Origin: Verrucomicrobiia bacterium
GTDB lineage: Bacteria > Verrucomicrobiota > Verrucomicrobiia > Verrucomicrobiales > DEV007
DNA length: 36,729 bases
Direction of reading: 5' to 3'
Assembly (NCBI GenBank): GCA_020439945.1
Contig: JAGRPB010000038.1
Span: forward strand, 1 to 36,729
Both the position numbers and the translations under genes were made by a program. Positions 27,645 through 36,409 of this stretch are shown one piece after another. The notes beneath the pieces were generated by a model, which was not told the origin of the DNA, did not search any database, and saw nothing but the letters and a program-made list of their open reading frames with translations. Within the stretch, counting starts at the first letter, position 1. Each line of letters begins with the position of its first letter.

Positions 27645-28559
27645 ATGAGCGTTCTCATCTCCGGTTCCATCGCCCTCGACCACGTCAAGACTCCGCATGA
27701 CGAGCATGATAATTTGCTCGGCGGTTCGGCGTCGTATGCGGCCATCGCGGCGAGTCACTTCGCGCCGGTGAATCTGGTGGGCATCGTGGGACACGATTTC
27801 CCGGAGCCGCATCTCGAGCTGTTCAAGAAACACAAGGTCGACCTGGGTGGGGTCGAGTTTTCGGAGGGCGAAACCTTTCGCTGGTCGGGTGAGTATTTCG
27901 ACGACATGAACTCGCGCGAGACGCTCGACGTCGCGCTCAACGTGCTCGAGGAATGGCAGCCGAAGATTCCCGACAGTTTCAAGGAATCGACTCGCATCGT
28001 GCTCCTCGCGAATGCGCATCCGGAGAATCAGCACTCGGTGCTCGATCAGCTCGGCGATGGTCCGATTTTCACCATCGCGGACACGATGGATCTCTGGATC
28101 ACGATCGCCCGCGACCGGCTGCACGAACTGATGAAGCGGATCGATCTGCTGGTGATCAACGACAGCGAAGCGAAGCAATTGATGGAGACCACCAATCTCA
28201 TCACGGCCGGTCATCGGATGCTCGAGCTGGGACCGAAGTACGTGATCATCAAGAAAGGCGAACACGGCGCGCTTCTGTTCGGTCCGCACCGCTTTTTCAG
28301 CTGTGGCGCCTATCCGCTCAAGGCGGTCTACGATCCGACCGGAGCCGGCGATTCCTTCGTCGGCGCCTTGGCCGGTTACCTGGCCGGTCTCGGGAAGGAC
28401 GAGTTCAGCTTCGATGATCTCGCCGCGGCCGTGGCGCGTGGCACGATCAGTGCGGGCTACACCTGCGAGAGTTTCTCCACCCACAAGCTGGAGTCTTTGG
28501 CCAAGGACGAGTTCGAGACGCGGCTGGAAGAGTTCCGGCAGTTCACTCGGTTCGAGTGA
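27645..28559 (+). CDS. PfkB/ribokinase-family carbohydrate or nucleoside kinase
   Basis: 304 residues. The PfkB fold is shown by the N-terminal G-S-I-A-L-D-H-V segment, L-L-G-G-S-A-S-Y-A-A-I-A-A-S (substrate-binding Gly-Gly), the N-D-S-E-A-K-Q-L block after the lid, and V-Y-D-P-T-G-A-G-D-S-F-V-G-A-L with catalytic Asp236 and its anion hole. It transfers phosphate from ATP to a sugar or nucleoside hydroxyl. The substrate cannot be told from sequence alone. It stands alone downstream of the hairpin at 27576-27606 and converges with moaD, leaving a 9-base gap. Confidence 0.9.
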   Translation: MSVLISGSIALDHVKTPHDEHDNLLGGSASYAAIAASHFAPVNLVGIVGHDFPEPHLELFKKHKVDLGGVEFSEGETFRWSGEYFDDMNSRETLDVALNVLEEWQPKIPDSFKESTRIVLLANAHPENQHSVLDQLGDGPIFTIADTMDLWITIARDRLHELMKRIDLLVINDSEAKQLMETTNLITAGHRMLELGPKYVIIKKGEHGALLFGPHRFFSCGAYPLKAVYDPTGAGDSFVGALAGYLAGLGKDEFSFDDLAAAVARGTISAGYTCESFSTHKLESLAKDEFETRLEEFRQFTRFE

Positions 28560-28568
28560 ACCTTTCGC

Positions 28569-28820
28569 TCACCCGCCCTGCACAGGCGGCATGATGGCCA
28601 CCTCGTCGCCTGGCGCGAGGGGCTGATCGCGTTCGGCCCACTCCTGGTTTATGGCCAGCAGCAGGCGCCCGTCCCAGTCGCGGAGTTTGGGGTGGCGTTC
28701 GAAGAGTGTCTCCAGAAGGTCGGCCAATGTCCAAGCGCGACCTTCCGCCAGCGTTTCCTCGATCTCGGAGGCGCCAACCAGATCCTGCAGGCTGGAAAAG
28801 TAGAGAACTTTGACGGTCAT
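28569..28820 (-). CDS. moaD: MoaD/ThiS-family sulfur carrier (molybdopterin synthase small subunit)
   Basis: 83 residues from the ATG at 28820, where the family begins (M-T-V-K-V-L-Y-F-S-S-L); a longer frame to 28916 runs into the repeat-rich intergenic region. The ubiquitin-like beta-grasp pattern ends in D-E-V-A-I-M-P-P-V-Q-G-G, and the terminal Gly-Gly is the site that becomes a thiocarboxylate. MoaD donates sulfur for molybdopterin synthesis together with MoaE. P-P-V-Q-G-G favours MoaD over ThiS. No moaE or other moa gene is in the window. It lies downstream of hpt on the same strand, 145 bases away. Confidence 0.85.
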   Translation of the reverse strand: MTVKVLYFSSLQDLVGASEIEETLAEGRAWTLADLLETLFERHPKLRDWDGRLLLAINQEWAERDQPLAPGDEVAIMPPVQGG

Positions 28821-28885
28821 GCGAAACGCGGAGGGCGGAACTCGGAGAAGAATCGATTCAGCGACAAATACGGTGAGATGACTGG

Positions 28886-28952
28886 GAAATTCGTGTTTTC
28901 TGGCTTTCTGGGACACGAATTGTCACGAATGGAATGAATGGCCACGAATTTC
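28886..28952. repeat. cluster of CACGAAT / ATTCGTG repeats between hpt and moaD
   Basis: CACGAAT occurs at 28914-28920, 28924-28930 and 28943-28949, and its complement lies in the segment 28886-28896. The arms GAAATTCGTG (28886-28895) and CACGAATTTC (28943-28952) are exact 10-bp complements; AATTCGTGT (28888-28896) and ACACGAATT (28913-28921) are exact 9-bp complements. The segment can form alternative hairpins. It looks like a dispersed intergenic repeat and is non-coding. Confidence 0.6.
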
Positions 28953-28965
28953 TTGCTGACCGGAA

Positions 28966-29544
28966 TCACTCTTCCCGAACCCACGCGGGCTTGAGGACGC
29001 CGATGACGGGAAGGTTTCGGTATTCGCCATCGTAGTCGAGTCCGTAGCCGACCACGAATTCGTTCTCGATGGCGAAGCCGGAGTAGTCGGCCTCGATGGG
29101 GACGGCGCGTTCGACCTGTTTCGACAGGAGGACGCAGGTGTTGAGGCTGAGAGGCTGGCACTCGGTGCGGAACCGATTGAGGATGGCATCGAGGGTGCGG
29201 CCGGAGTCGAGAATGTCGTCGAGAATGAGAACGTGGCGGTCGTCGATGTCGGGCATGCGCGACTGGTGAAAGGTAACGGTGCCGCTGCTCTCGGTGCCGC
29301 CGTGATAGCTGGCGACGCTGATGGACTCGAGTTTCATCGGCAGGTGGATCTCCCGCACGAGGTCGGCCATGAAGACGGCGCCGCCCTGTAGAATGGTGAC
29401 GACGGTGAGCGGGCGACCGGCGAAGTCGGTCGTGATCTGTGCGCCCATGTCGGCGATGCGATTTCGGAGCGTGTCGGAATCGATGAGGACTCGCTCCAGG
29501 TGATCGTAGAGATTCTCCGGTCGCAGTTCGTCGGTGGTCGGCAT
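28966..29544 (-). CDS. hpt: hypoxanthine(-guanine) phosphoribosyltransferase
   Basis: 192 residues from the ATG at 29544; the frame is open far upstream, but the extra residues are Pro/Arg-rich and overlap the divergent gene. The enzyme salvages hypoxanthine or guanine to IMP or GMP using PRPP, in the cytosol. The PRPP-binding motif H-V-L-I-L-D-D-I-L-D-S-G-R-T-L is clear, with the flexible loop segment S-Y-H-G-G-T-E-S-S-G-T-V upstream and the base-binding region Y-S-G-F-A-I-E-N-E-F-V-V-G-Y-G-L-D-Y downstream. Length and motif order match bacterial Hpt. It is divergent from the oxidoreductase gene at 29681. Confidence 0.95.
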   Translation of the reverse strand: MPTTDELRPENLYDHLERVLIDSDTLRNRIADMGAQITTDFAGRPLTVVTILQGGAVFMADLVREIHLPMKLESISVASYHGGTESSGTVTFHQSRMPDIDDRHVLILDDILDSGRTLDAILNRFRTECQPLSLNTCVLLSKQVERAVPIEADYSGFAIENEFVVGYGLDYDGEYRNLPVIGVLKPAWVREE

Positions 29545-29680
29545 GGGTTCTGAACCTTTGGATGGGGAGCGAGTTTTGTCGACGAAAAGTGAAGCCGGTT
29601 CGGGTTTCCGCACAGCTCTCCGCGAATGCGCCCTCGCTTTGGGCTTTTCGTGGAAAGGCGTGACGAGATAGGTTTTAGCC

Positions 29681-31069
29681 ATGAAAGACCTCCCGAATTT
29701 TTCTTCAGCGAAGCCCTTTTCCCGTCGACAGCTGATCAAGACCGGAGCCGCATCGCTGGCGGCAGGCACCTTGGGATTTCCCGCCATCACCCGATCCAAG
29801 TCGCCCAACTCGAAACTCGGCATGGCGCTGGTCGGGGTTGGCGGTCGCGGTCGGGCGCATGTGAAGGCGGTTTCCGAAATCGGCGAGGACATCATCGCGA
29901 TGTGTGACGTGAACGAGAACAACCTGGGAACCGCACTGGAAACCGCAGCGCCGAAAGCGCGCAGCTATGTCGACTTCCGCGATCTGCTTGGCGAGATGGA
30001 CGACATCGATGCCGTGGTGGTGGCGACGACGGAACACACGCACGCCTTTGTGACGGTGCCAGCCTTGCGAGCCGGAAAACATGTCTACAGCGAGAAACCG
30101 CTGACCCGTGACGTGCATGAGTGCCGGATCATCATCGAAGAAGCGGCCAAGCGTCCCGAGCTTCAGACTCAGATGGGCACCCAGATTCACGCGGGAGAAA
30201 ACTATCGCCGCGTGGTGGAACTGATCGAGAGCGGCGCCATCGGCAAGGTCACCGAATGCCACGTCTGGACCAGTCGCGCCTGGGGATTTCAGACGGAGGC
30301 GGAAGCCAAGGCCAACAAGGACATCATCTACACGCCCGACACGCCGAAGCAGGGCATGCCGGTGCCGGAAGGCGTTGACTGGGATCTGTGGATCGGCCCG
30401 GCGCCCTATCGCGATTTCCACGAATTTTATTTTCCCGGACCGCGCTGGTATCGGTGGTGGGATTTCGGCAACGGCACCATGTCGGACCTCGGAAGTCACC
30501 GGAACGACCTGCCTTTCTGGGCGCTCAAGCTAGATGCGCCCCTGACCATCGAGGCGGGCGGGCCGCATCCGCCGCACCCGGATATCGCCCCGGCTTCGAT
30601 GTGGGCGAAATACACCTACGGCGATCGCGGCAAGGATCTGCCGCCGGTGACGCTGACTTGGTACCAGGGTTCGGAAAAACCGGACGTCTGGAAGCAGGGC
30701 AAGATTCCGGCCTGGAACGAGGGCTGCCTCTTCGTCGGAGAAAACGGGATGCTCCTGGCTGACTACAGTAAGAACGTGCTCCTGCCCGAGGAGAAGTTCG
30801 CCAAGTTCGAGCGACCGAAGCCCTACATCCCGCCGTCACCCGGTCAGCAGGCCGAGTGGATTCTGGCCTGCAAGGGCGAAGGGCCGCAACCTCTCTGTCA
30901 CTTTGGTTATTCCGGTCCTCTTACCGAAGCGAATCACCTCGGCAACGTCGCGTTCCGAGCCGGGAAAAAGCTGGAGTGGGATACCAAGAACATGAAGTTC
31001 CCCAACGCGCCAGAGGCGGAGAAGTATCTCGGCCGGAAATATCGCGAAGGGTGGTCGCTGGAAGTGTGA
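29681..31069 (+). CDS. TAT-exported Gfo/Idh/MocA-family oxidoreductase
   Basis: 462 residues. The N-terminus has a twin-arginine signal ([10 protein letters not shown] followed by [10 protein letters not shown]), so the protein is probably folded with its NAD(P) cofactor and then exported. The Rossmann part shows [19 protein letters not shown] and [10 protein letters not shown], and E-K-P-L-T-R-D carries the conserved Lys of the family. The second domain includes [11 protein letters not shown] and [10 protein letters not shown]. Members oxidise or epimerise sugars, inositols and related polyols. The substrate is unknown. Families of exported Gfo/Idh/MocA enzymes are numerous in Verrucomicrobia and Planctomycetes. 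Confidence 0.92.
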   Translation: MKDLPNFSSAKPFSRRQLIKTGAASLAAGTLGFPAITRSKSPNSKLGMALVGVGGRGRAHVKAVSEIGEDIIAMCDVNENNLGTALETAAPKARSYVDFRDLLGEMDDIDAVVVATTEHTHAFVTVPALRAGKHVYSEKPLTRDVHECRIIIEEAAKRPELQTQMGTQIHAGENYRRVVELIESGAIGKVTECHVWTSRAWGFQTEAEAKANKDIIYTPDTPKQGMPVPEGVDWDLWIGPAPYRDFHEFYFPGPRWYRWWDFGNGTMSDLGSHRNDLPFWALKLDAPLTIEAGGPHPPHPDIAPASMWAKYTYGDRGKDLPPVTLTWYQGSEKPDVWKQGKIPAWNEGCLFVGENGMLLADYSKNVLLPEEKFAKFERPKPYIPPSPGQQAEWILACKGEGPQPLCHFGYSGPLTEANHLGNVAFRAGKKLEWDTKNMKFPNAPEAEKYLGRKYREGWSLEV

Positions 31070-31070
31070 C

Positions 31071-31099
31071 GGAAAACAAAGAGGCGATTTCAATCGCCT
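31071..31099 (-). terminator. probable terminator of the minus-strand secretion operon
   Basis: AGGCGAT (31082-31088) and ATCGCCT (31093-31099) pair around the loop TTCA. On the minus strand the hairpin is followed by CTTTGTTTTCC, a T-rich tract. On the plus strand no T-run follows. It lies just past the stop codon of the ATPase gene (31152). Confidence 0.55.
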
Positions 31100-31151
31100 G
31101 ATTCCATCCAGTCAGGGCTTTGCGGGCGATGGCAAATCCACCTCCGATCTC

Positions 31152-34100
31152 CTACTCGCCTTCCTGGGCGATCAGGAATTTGCCTTTCGTCGGTCCGAAC
31201 GCTCCCTCGAACCACGCGTCATCCGGTTGCGCGTACGGCCGGAAGGTTTCCAGGTAACCTTCCTGCTCGTTGTAGAAAAGCGCGCGGTGCAGCCCGAGTC
31301 CGCTCGCCTTCGGCGTGTCGATGAGGCTGGCGGAATCGTTGGCGCTCATCTGGAAAAGGACGCGCATCTCGAATTCGCTCAGGGCCTTCCGGCTGAGGGC
31401 GCGATTGAGATTGTTGTAGGTGTCGCAGGTGGCGATCACGTGCATCCCGACGGCGGGGCCTTCGGTGATGAGATTGTTGAGAACGGTACCGGGATTGTCG
31501 CCACCGGCGTCGTCATCGAGTGAGAAACTGAAGTCTTCCTCATAGCGAAGCTTCTTGAGTCGCTGGAGCCCATTGACGAGGACGAAAACGGACGGCGCCT
31601 TGGCCGAGGCGGATTCGTCACCTTGTCGGGCGCTCAGTTCGGCGCCGAGTTCGTTCATGGCGGTATCGATGTCACTACCGCGGACGACGGAAACCGATTG
31701 AGGCAAACACTCGGCCACCATTTCCAGGTGCTCGCGCTCCGGCGTTTCCGGGGCGCTGCTGTCGAGGAGGACAAAGCGAACGCCTTCCCTCGGGAACTGA
31801 GCCGAAAGTGCCGTCATGCCGACGGTCAGCATGGTGAGAGAAGCCTCGTCGCGTTGGCCAATGATGAGCAGATGATTGCCGCTCTGCCGCTGGAAGACGG
31901 CCTGCGTCGGTCCCTTGATGGCGTTGGGCGCGCCGAGCCAGAGGTGAGCTTCGGTCGGTAGCTTCTCCGCGGGGAAGGCGGCGAGCGTTTTGCGAAGCGG
32001 CACATTCTCCCGGATCTCGGCCGGAGCGTTGCCTTCGAAGACAATGGGCGCGGCGTATTCGCGATCCGAGGCGGCGGCTTTCTCGGAAACCTTCCGCAGA
32101 TAGCCGTCGCGTTCTTCTTCCGAGAGCCAGACGACCTGGAAAGGATTGTTGCCTTCAACCATGCCGGCCTGGTCGTTGTAAATTCCTTCGCCGGGCCGAG
32201 TGAGCAGTCGCGGCGCGGGATTGGTGTCGTCCATGATGAGGTAGGCATCGGCCTCGTTGCACTGGAGAGCGATGCGGATGACCATCTGCCCCAGCGTGGT
32301 GCGGGCGAGGGTGTAGGCGCCGCCGAGCGTCTGGGATCCGAGGATCACGTGGATTCCGAAGGCACGACCCTGGCGGACGATGCGGTCGAGCAGGACATTC
32401 GCATTCTGAGCGATGCGATCGTCCTCGACGAAGAATTCCTGGAACTCGTCGATGAGCAGCAAGGTGCGGGGGATGGTTTCGGTGCCGCCGGCTTTCTCGT
32501 AGCCGGGCAGGTCCTGAACGCCGAGTTTCCGAAAAAGATCGCCGCGGCGTTTCAACTCTTCGTCGAGACGCTGGAGCACGCTGAGTCCGAATTCGCGATC
32601 ACTCTCGATGGCGATGACGCGGGCGTGGGGGAGTCGGGCATTGGCATAACTCTTGAACTCAACCCCTTTCTTGAAATCCACCAGGTAGAACTCGACCTCG
32701 TCCGGACTGCACCAGAGCGAGAGGTTGGTGATCATGACATGAAACAGCGTCGATTTCCCGGAACCGGTTTTCCCGGCGATGAGCGCGTGCTGCTTGGTGT
32801 CGCGACCGATGGCGAGATACTGACGCTTGGTGGCGCCGGTGCGGCCGATGGGAACGCGGAGTTCCTTGGTGGTTTCGACGCTCCACATCTCATCGTCGGT
32901 CGGCGCGATATCCGAAAACGGCACCTCGACCCGATCGGCATCGCGAGTGGCGGCGCCGAACTTGTGGATGAAGTCGTTGATCAGCGCCTCATCGGTGCTG
33001 AGACGATCGAGCGAAAACTCCGCTCCGGGAATCGGTTCGTCATCGATCAACAGTTTACCGCCTTTTTTCCCCACGATTCGCAGGGCGTGGTTGCGAACCT
33101 GTTCGGGATCGAAATCCTGCGGCGCGGTTTTTTTGCGATCCCAGTGCATCAGCAGGTAAACCCCGCAGCGAGCGCCGCTGGCGGCGATGCTGGTGAGCCG
33201 TTTGGCGGCGAGCTCGCTGAAATTGGCGGGGAAATCCGCGATGACGACGAAATGATATTTCTCGGCGATCTTCCCAGCCTGTCGGTTGTACTCCGTGATG
33301 CTGGCGAACTCGTTGCGGAGATACATCTGGATCACTTTTTCGATGTGATCGTTGAGGTCCCCGAGGCGGGCCTCGATCTGCTGCGACTGAGTCCAGATTC
33401 GGCTGTTGATCAGGCTTTCGTCGTAGTCGGCCAGGTGCATGAGCCCTGAAAAACCTTCGCCGAGACCGACCGGATCGAGAATGGTGAAACTGAGCTTGGC
33501 CGCCGGCGCCACCGACAGCAGGCGCAGGATGAGCTGGTTGAGACTCGCGATCATGGTTTCTCGACCGCCGCCGTCCGACTCGAAAAGCACCGAGCCGCGC
33601 TCCGGCATTAGCAGGGAAACCGGAAGTGCGAAATTCGCCGGTCCGGGAAGGCTGAGACGATCGCTTTTGGGCAGGTCACCCGCGAGCTTGGCGACTTCGA
33701 CCTCGAGGTGCCCGAACTGCGCGGCGTGCGCGAAATCCTTCGGTGCCTGCCAGCGGTCGAGAAATTCCCTGTCCCAGTCGGGAAACAGCGAGGCGGCGGT
33801 TTCGCGAACCTGATCGATCTGCGCGTAGATCGGTGCGATGGCAGCACGCCACTCGGTCTCCAATTCCTCCCAGCGAAACTCATAGGCATGTTTCAGCTTT
33901 GTTTCGGCAACTTCGTGAGCGGTGTTCAGTTCGGCGATGCCCGCTTCCGCATCTGTTTTCAGTCGAAGGGAATTTGACTGACTGCTCGCTTCCAGGGTGG
34001 CTTCGCGACTGATTTTGACTGCGTCGAATTTTGCCTTCAGCCGGGCGTGTTGGATTTCCAGTTTCTTCTCATGCTCGACCCGCGCAGTCGCGATTTGTTC

Positions 34101-35117
34101 GGGCGACTGCTTTCTTGCCTCATCGAACTTCGAGGTCGTTTCCTCGGCGTCGCCTTCGAGTTTTGCCAGCTTCGCTTCAAAGTCAGCGGTTGCCTGCTTT
34201 TCGCTTCGTTCCAAGGCTTCGCGACTGCTCTGCAAGGATGCCGCCAATTGGCTGACCAGTTCGGTCCCCTGTGATTTTCCTCCAAAGTAGAGAATGATGA
34301 TGAGCAGAATGCCCGCGATCCCAACGGTTCCGCCAATTCCGTAGGCGACCGATTTCTCGAATCCCGCAGCGGGCAAACCGAACGCGAGTCCTCCCGCCAC
34401 GAGTGCGATCAGGATTACCGCCAGCGACACCGGGAGCGAGGCGAACATTCGTGGCAGGGCCAGCCGGCGAAATTGTTTCAGGATTTCACCCGCCGCGGCG
34501 CGTTCTTCTCTCGCTCGGTTCAACAGGCCGTACGCCGATACGGTGACGGATTCCTCCGGCGGAGTTGTAGAAGACGTGGCGAGTGTTCGCCGAAATGATC
34601 CGTAGCCGCGGACCGCGCGGCCGGCCGCTTTGCGCAGCTTGGCGATCGATTCGCGATCCTGGGCCAGCTCGGCCAGCTGAACCTCCCTCTCCTGGTGAAT
34701 TCGATCGCGGGTGCCGGCGAGGTCGCGCTTCTTCTGGATCATCGACATCTGCATCTGGTAGACGCGATGTCCCTCCCGCTGCGCGAGCGCACGGGCGGCG
34801 TGATTCTTGGCGGAGAGGTGGGCGCGATCGATCCATTCGCGCCGCCTTTTCATGCGTTCCGAAAAACCATCCCGCCGCTCTGTATCGGCCTCGTCCGCCT
34901 TTTCGAGCGCGTTCTCCAACTGAGCGCGTCGGCTTTCCACCTGCTGCTCCCAGCTTTCGCGCTCGCGGTGGAGCTGGAGATTGTGCTCGCGCTCCAGCGC
35001 GGTCTCCCGTTCGACGAACGAGGAAACCGTTTCACGCAGCTTCTCGATCAGCTGCTTGAGATTTTCGATGTGAAGGGAGGGGTCAGGATTCACCACAGTC
35101 TCTGCGAATTTTTCCAA
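31152..35117 (-). CDS. EssC/EccC-like membrane FtsK/SpoIIIE ATPase of a type VII-like system
   Basis: 1321 residues from a TTG at 35117; GTG codons at 35096 and 35093 are alternative starts, and all overlap the 72-residue gene. Layout: coiled-coil N-terminus (1-170), two membrane helices (about 229-245 and 257-282), a second coiled coil (about 290-430), then three ATPase-like modules. The first (about 500-720) has degenerate motifs (G-S-V-L-F-E-S-D-G-G-G-R-E-T, V-V-I-A-D-F-P). The second (about 760-1000) is canonical, with Walker A I-A-G-K-T-G-S-G-K-S-T near 780-790 and Walker B T-L-L-L-I-D-E-F near 887. The third (about 1060-1310) has lost both (L-I-I-G-Q-R-D-E-A-S, F-V-L-V-N-G-L). EssC-type N-terminal FHA domains are absent. 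A WXG100-like gene in the same operon argues for substrate secretion, not chromosome translocation. Confidence 0.82.
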   Translation of the reverse strand: MEKFAETVVNPDPSLHIENLKQLIEKLRETVSSFVERETALEREHNLQLHRERESWEQQVESRRAQLENALEKADEADTERRDGFSERMKRRREWIDRAHLSAKNHAARALAQREGHRVYQMQMSMIQKKRDLAGTRDRIHQEREVQLAELAQDRESIAKLRKAAGRAVRGYGSFRRTLATSSTTPPEESVTVSAYGLLNRAREERAAAGEILKQFRRLALPRMFASLPVSLAVILIALVAGGLAFGLPAAGFEKSVAYGIGGTVGIAGILLIIILYFGGKSQGTELVSQLAASLQSSREALERSEKQATADFEAKLAKLEGDAEETTSKFDEARKQSPEQIATARVEHEKKLEIQHARLKAKFDAVKISREATLEASSQSNSLRLKTDAEAGIAELNTAHEVAETKLKHAYEFRWEELETEWRAAIAPIYAQIDQVRETAASLFPDWDREFLDRWQAPKDFAHAAQFGHLEVEVAKLAGDLPKSDRLSLPGPANFALPVSLLMPERGSVLFESDGGGRETMIASLNQLILRLLSVAPAAKLSFTILDPVGLGEGFSGLMHLADYDESLINSRIWTQSQQIEARLGDLNDHIEKVIQMYLRNEFASITEYNRQAGKIAEKYHFVVIADFPANFSELAAKRLTSIAASGARCGVYLLMHWDRKKTAPQDFDPEQVRNHALRIVGKKGGKLLIDDEPIPGAEFSLDRLSTDEALINDFIHKFGAATRDADRVEVPFSDIAPTDDEMWSVETTKELRVPIGRTGATKRQYLAIGRDTKQHALIAGKTGSGKSTLFHVMITNLSLWCSPDEVEFYLVDFKKGVEFKSYANARLPHARVIAIESDREFGLSVLQRLDEELKRRGDLFRKLGVQDLPGYEKAGGTETIPRTLLLIDEFQEFFVEDDRIAQNANVLLDRIVRQGRAFGIHVILGSQTLGGAYTLARTTLGQMVIRIALQCNEADAYLIMDDTNPAPRLLTRPGEGIYNDQAGMVEGNNPFQVVWLSEEERDGYLRKVSEKAAASDREYAAPIVFEGNAPAEIRENVPLRKTLAAFPAEKLPTEAHLWLGAPNAIKGPTQAVFQRQSGNHLLIIGQRDEASLTMLTVGMTALSAQFPREGVRFVLLDSSAPETPEREHLEMVAECLPQSVSVVRGSDIDTAMNELGAELSARQGDESASAKAPSVFVLVNGLQRLKKLRYEEDFSFSLDDDAGGDNPGTVLNNLITEGPAVGMHVIATCDTYNNLNRALSRKALSEFEMRVLFQMSANDSASLIDTPKASGLGLHRALFYNEQEGYLETFRPYAQPDDAWFEGAFGPTKGKFLIAQEGE

Positions 35118-35301
35118 GGGTTTCGTCCAATTTATCCAGCACCACCATGGAGGCGTTTACATTATCAACCAACTCGGCCAGGTAACGTTTCTCAAATTCT
35201 CCGGCCTTGTTGTCGCGCCAGTGAAGCTTCGCCTCAGACCATTGGGCCATCAGCTGCTTCATCAGTGCACCGAGCTGGTTGCGTTGGGAGTGGACGGACA
35301 T
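35083..35301 (-). CDS. small helical protein, WXG100-like candidate (72 aa)
   Basis: 72 residues, predicted as two helices: M-K-Q-L-M-A-Q-W-S-E-A-K, then a turn W-R-D-N-K-A-G-E-F and a long helix ending in L-D-E-T-L-G-K-I-R-R-D. The W-x-D-x5-F pattern is the same as in the 90-residue WXG100-like protein of this operon. I do not recognise a named family. The gene sits between the 180-residue protein and the ATPase, overlapping the ATPase start by 11-35 bases depending on its start codon, which implies translational coupling. No Shine-Dalgarno site precedes it; the heptamer repeat (35305-35402) ends 3 bases before its start codon. Likely a secreted or chaperone-like partner of the ATPase, by inference. 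Confidence 0.7.
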   Translation of the reverse strand: MSVHSQRNQLGALMKQLMAQWSEAKLHWRDNKAGEFEKRYLAELVDNVNASMVVLDKLDETLGKIRRDCGES

Positions 35302-35304
35302 TTT

Positions 35305-35395
<91 letters not shown>

Positions 35396-35402
<7 letters not shown>

Positions 35403-35938
35403 CCTTCTTCCATTTCATCTTCGGTCGATGCGGGAGCGGGAGGCTTTTCGAGTGAGCCGGGCTGGCGGATGTCGGCGTAGTCCTGGAGATTCTTGATGGA
35501 TTGATTCAGGAAATGGGCGGCTTTTTCCATGTCGCCGTTGAGGAGGTTGTCGAGCTTGCCGAGTTGCTTGGTCAGGGGGGCGAGGCGGCTGTCGAAGTGG
35601 CGGTTCCACTGTTTCACCGCCCGCAGCTTGTCTTCGGCATCCTTGACCGCCATCTTGGCGCGTTGGACCGCCTTGTGGTGGGCGTGAGTGGCTTCGCCGA
35701 GGGCGGAAATCCTGGCACTGAGGAGTTGGGCCTGCGCTTCGTCGAGATCCTGATTGCGACGTTTCAACTCGCGGTTCCAGAACATGCGCTGATCGCCCTG
35801 CAACCACATGCGGGTGCGGTTGGTCTCCGTGTTCACCTCGTCGATCACGAGCTTGGCGCGATCGATGAACACCAGCAGGCTGGCGCGGAATCGCTCCAGA
35901 CTGTCGATCGAGGTGACGTGGGCGCGCGGATCAGCCAT
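35396..35938 (-). CDS. coiled-coil protein of the type VII-like operon (180 aa)
   Basis: 180 residues, almost wholly alpha-helical: an N-terminal helix (D-S-L-E-R-F-R-A-S-L-L-V-F), the segment T-R-M-W-L-Q-G-D-Q-R-M-F-W, a long Lys/Arg/Gln-rich coiled coil (about 60-120), then a third helical segment (G-K-L-D-N-L-L-N-G-D). The last ~20 residues are Pro/Ala/Glu-rich and disordered. There is no signal peptide or membrane helix. I do not recognise a named family; long helical proteins next to WXG100 genes are often secreted substrates or chaperones of the ATPase. It starts 45 bases after the WXG100-like stop codon, and its stop codon is built into the CTAAGAG repeat. Confidence 0.78.
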
Positions 35939-35983
35939 GGGAAAAGCATTCGACGGTTGCCAGGTGCGGAAACTTCGACCGAA

Positions 35984-36256
35984 TCAACGCTGGTTCAGGT
36001 AATCCTCGATGCGTTGCGCCTTTCGCAGGAGATAAGGGCCGTGCTGATTCGATACCTCGATGAACTTCTTCACCGCCTTCATCGTCTGGACGAATTCTTC
36101 GGCGAATTTGGCGTGCTCCTGATCCTGCCAAGTGTCCCCCAGCGCCGAAAATCTCGCTTGAAGCGATGCGCTGCGGTTCTGCAGGTCCATGTTGAAACGT
36201 TTCAGCTCTTCGGCAAAGCGCCGGACTTCCTCGGGATCGATGATTGCTTGTGCCAT
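35984..36256 (-). CDS. WXG100-like (ESAT-6 family) small protein
   Basis: 90 residues from the ATG at 36256, with AGG 6 bases upstream. The frame is open upstream to 36703, but that portion lacks family character and overlaps the divergent gene. The size, the helix-turn-helix hairpin layout and the central turn G-D-T-W-Q-D-Q-E-H-A-K-F (Trp43, Asp45, Phe51) fit the WXG100 superfamily, with Asp replacing the usual Gly. Such proteins dimerise and are exported by FtsK/EssC-type ATPases. A C-terminal Y-x3-E export signal is not obvious, though R-K-A-Q-R-I-E-D-Y-L resembles the helical tail. It is first in the four-gene operon. Confidence 0.8.
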   Translation of the reverse strand: MAQAIIDPEEVRRFAEELKRFNMDLQNRSASLQARFSALGDTWQDQEHAKFAEEFVQTMKAVKKFIEVSNQHGPYLLRKAQRIEDYLNQR

Positions 36257-36409
36257 GAGACCTAAATTAAGAGAAAAACTGGCCGAAAGGAAAGGGCGAA
36301 GCCATTTTCGAGCAATTCTTCCAATCAGGGCCGCCGGAAGATTGGGTTGTTGCCTCCGCCTGGTTTTTTGAACTTTGCAGGGATTTCCGAATCTTCTAAG
36401 AATCGGTCT

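Noticed and set aside
29570..29590. GTCGAC-centred palindrome between hpt and the oxidoreductase gene
   Set aside because: Flanking symmetry is imperfect (one-base offset) and it aligns with no promoter I can define.
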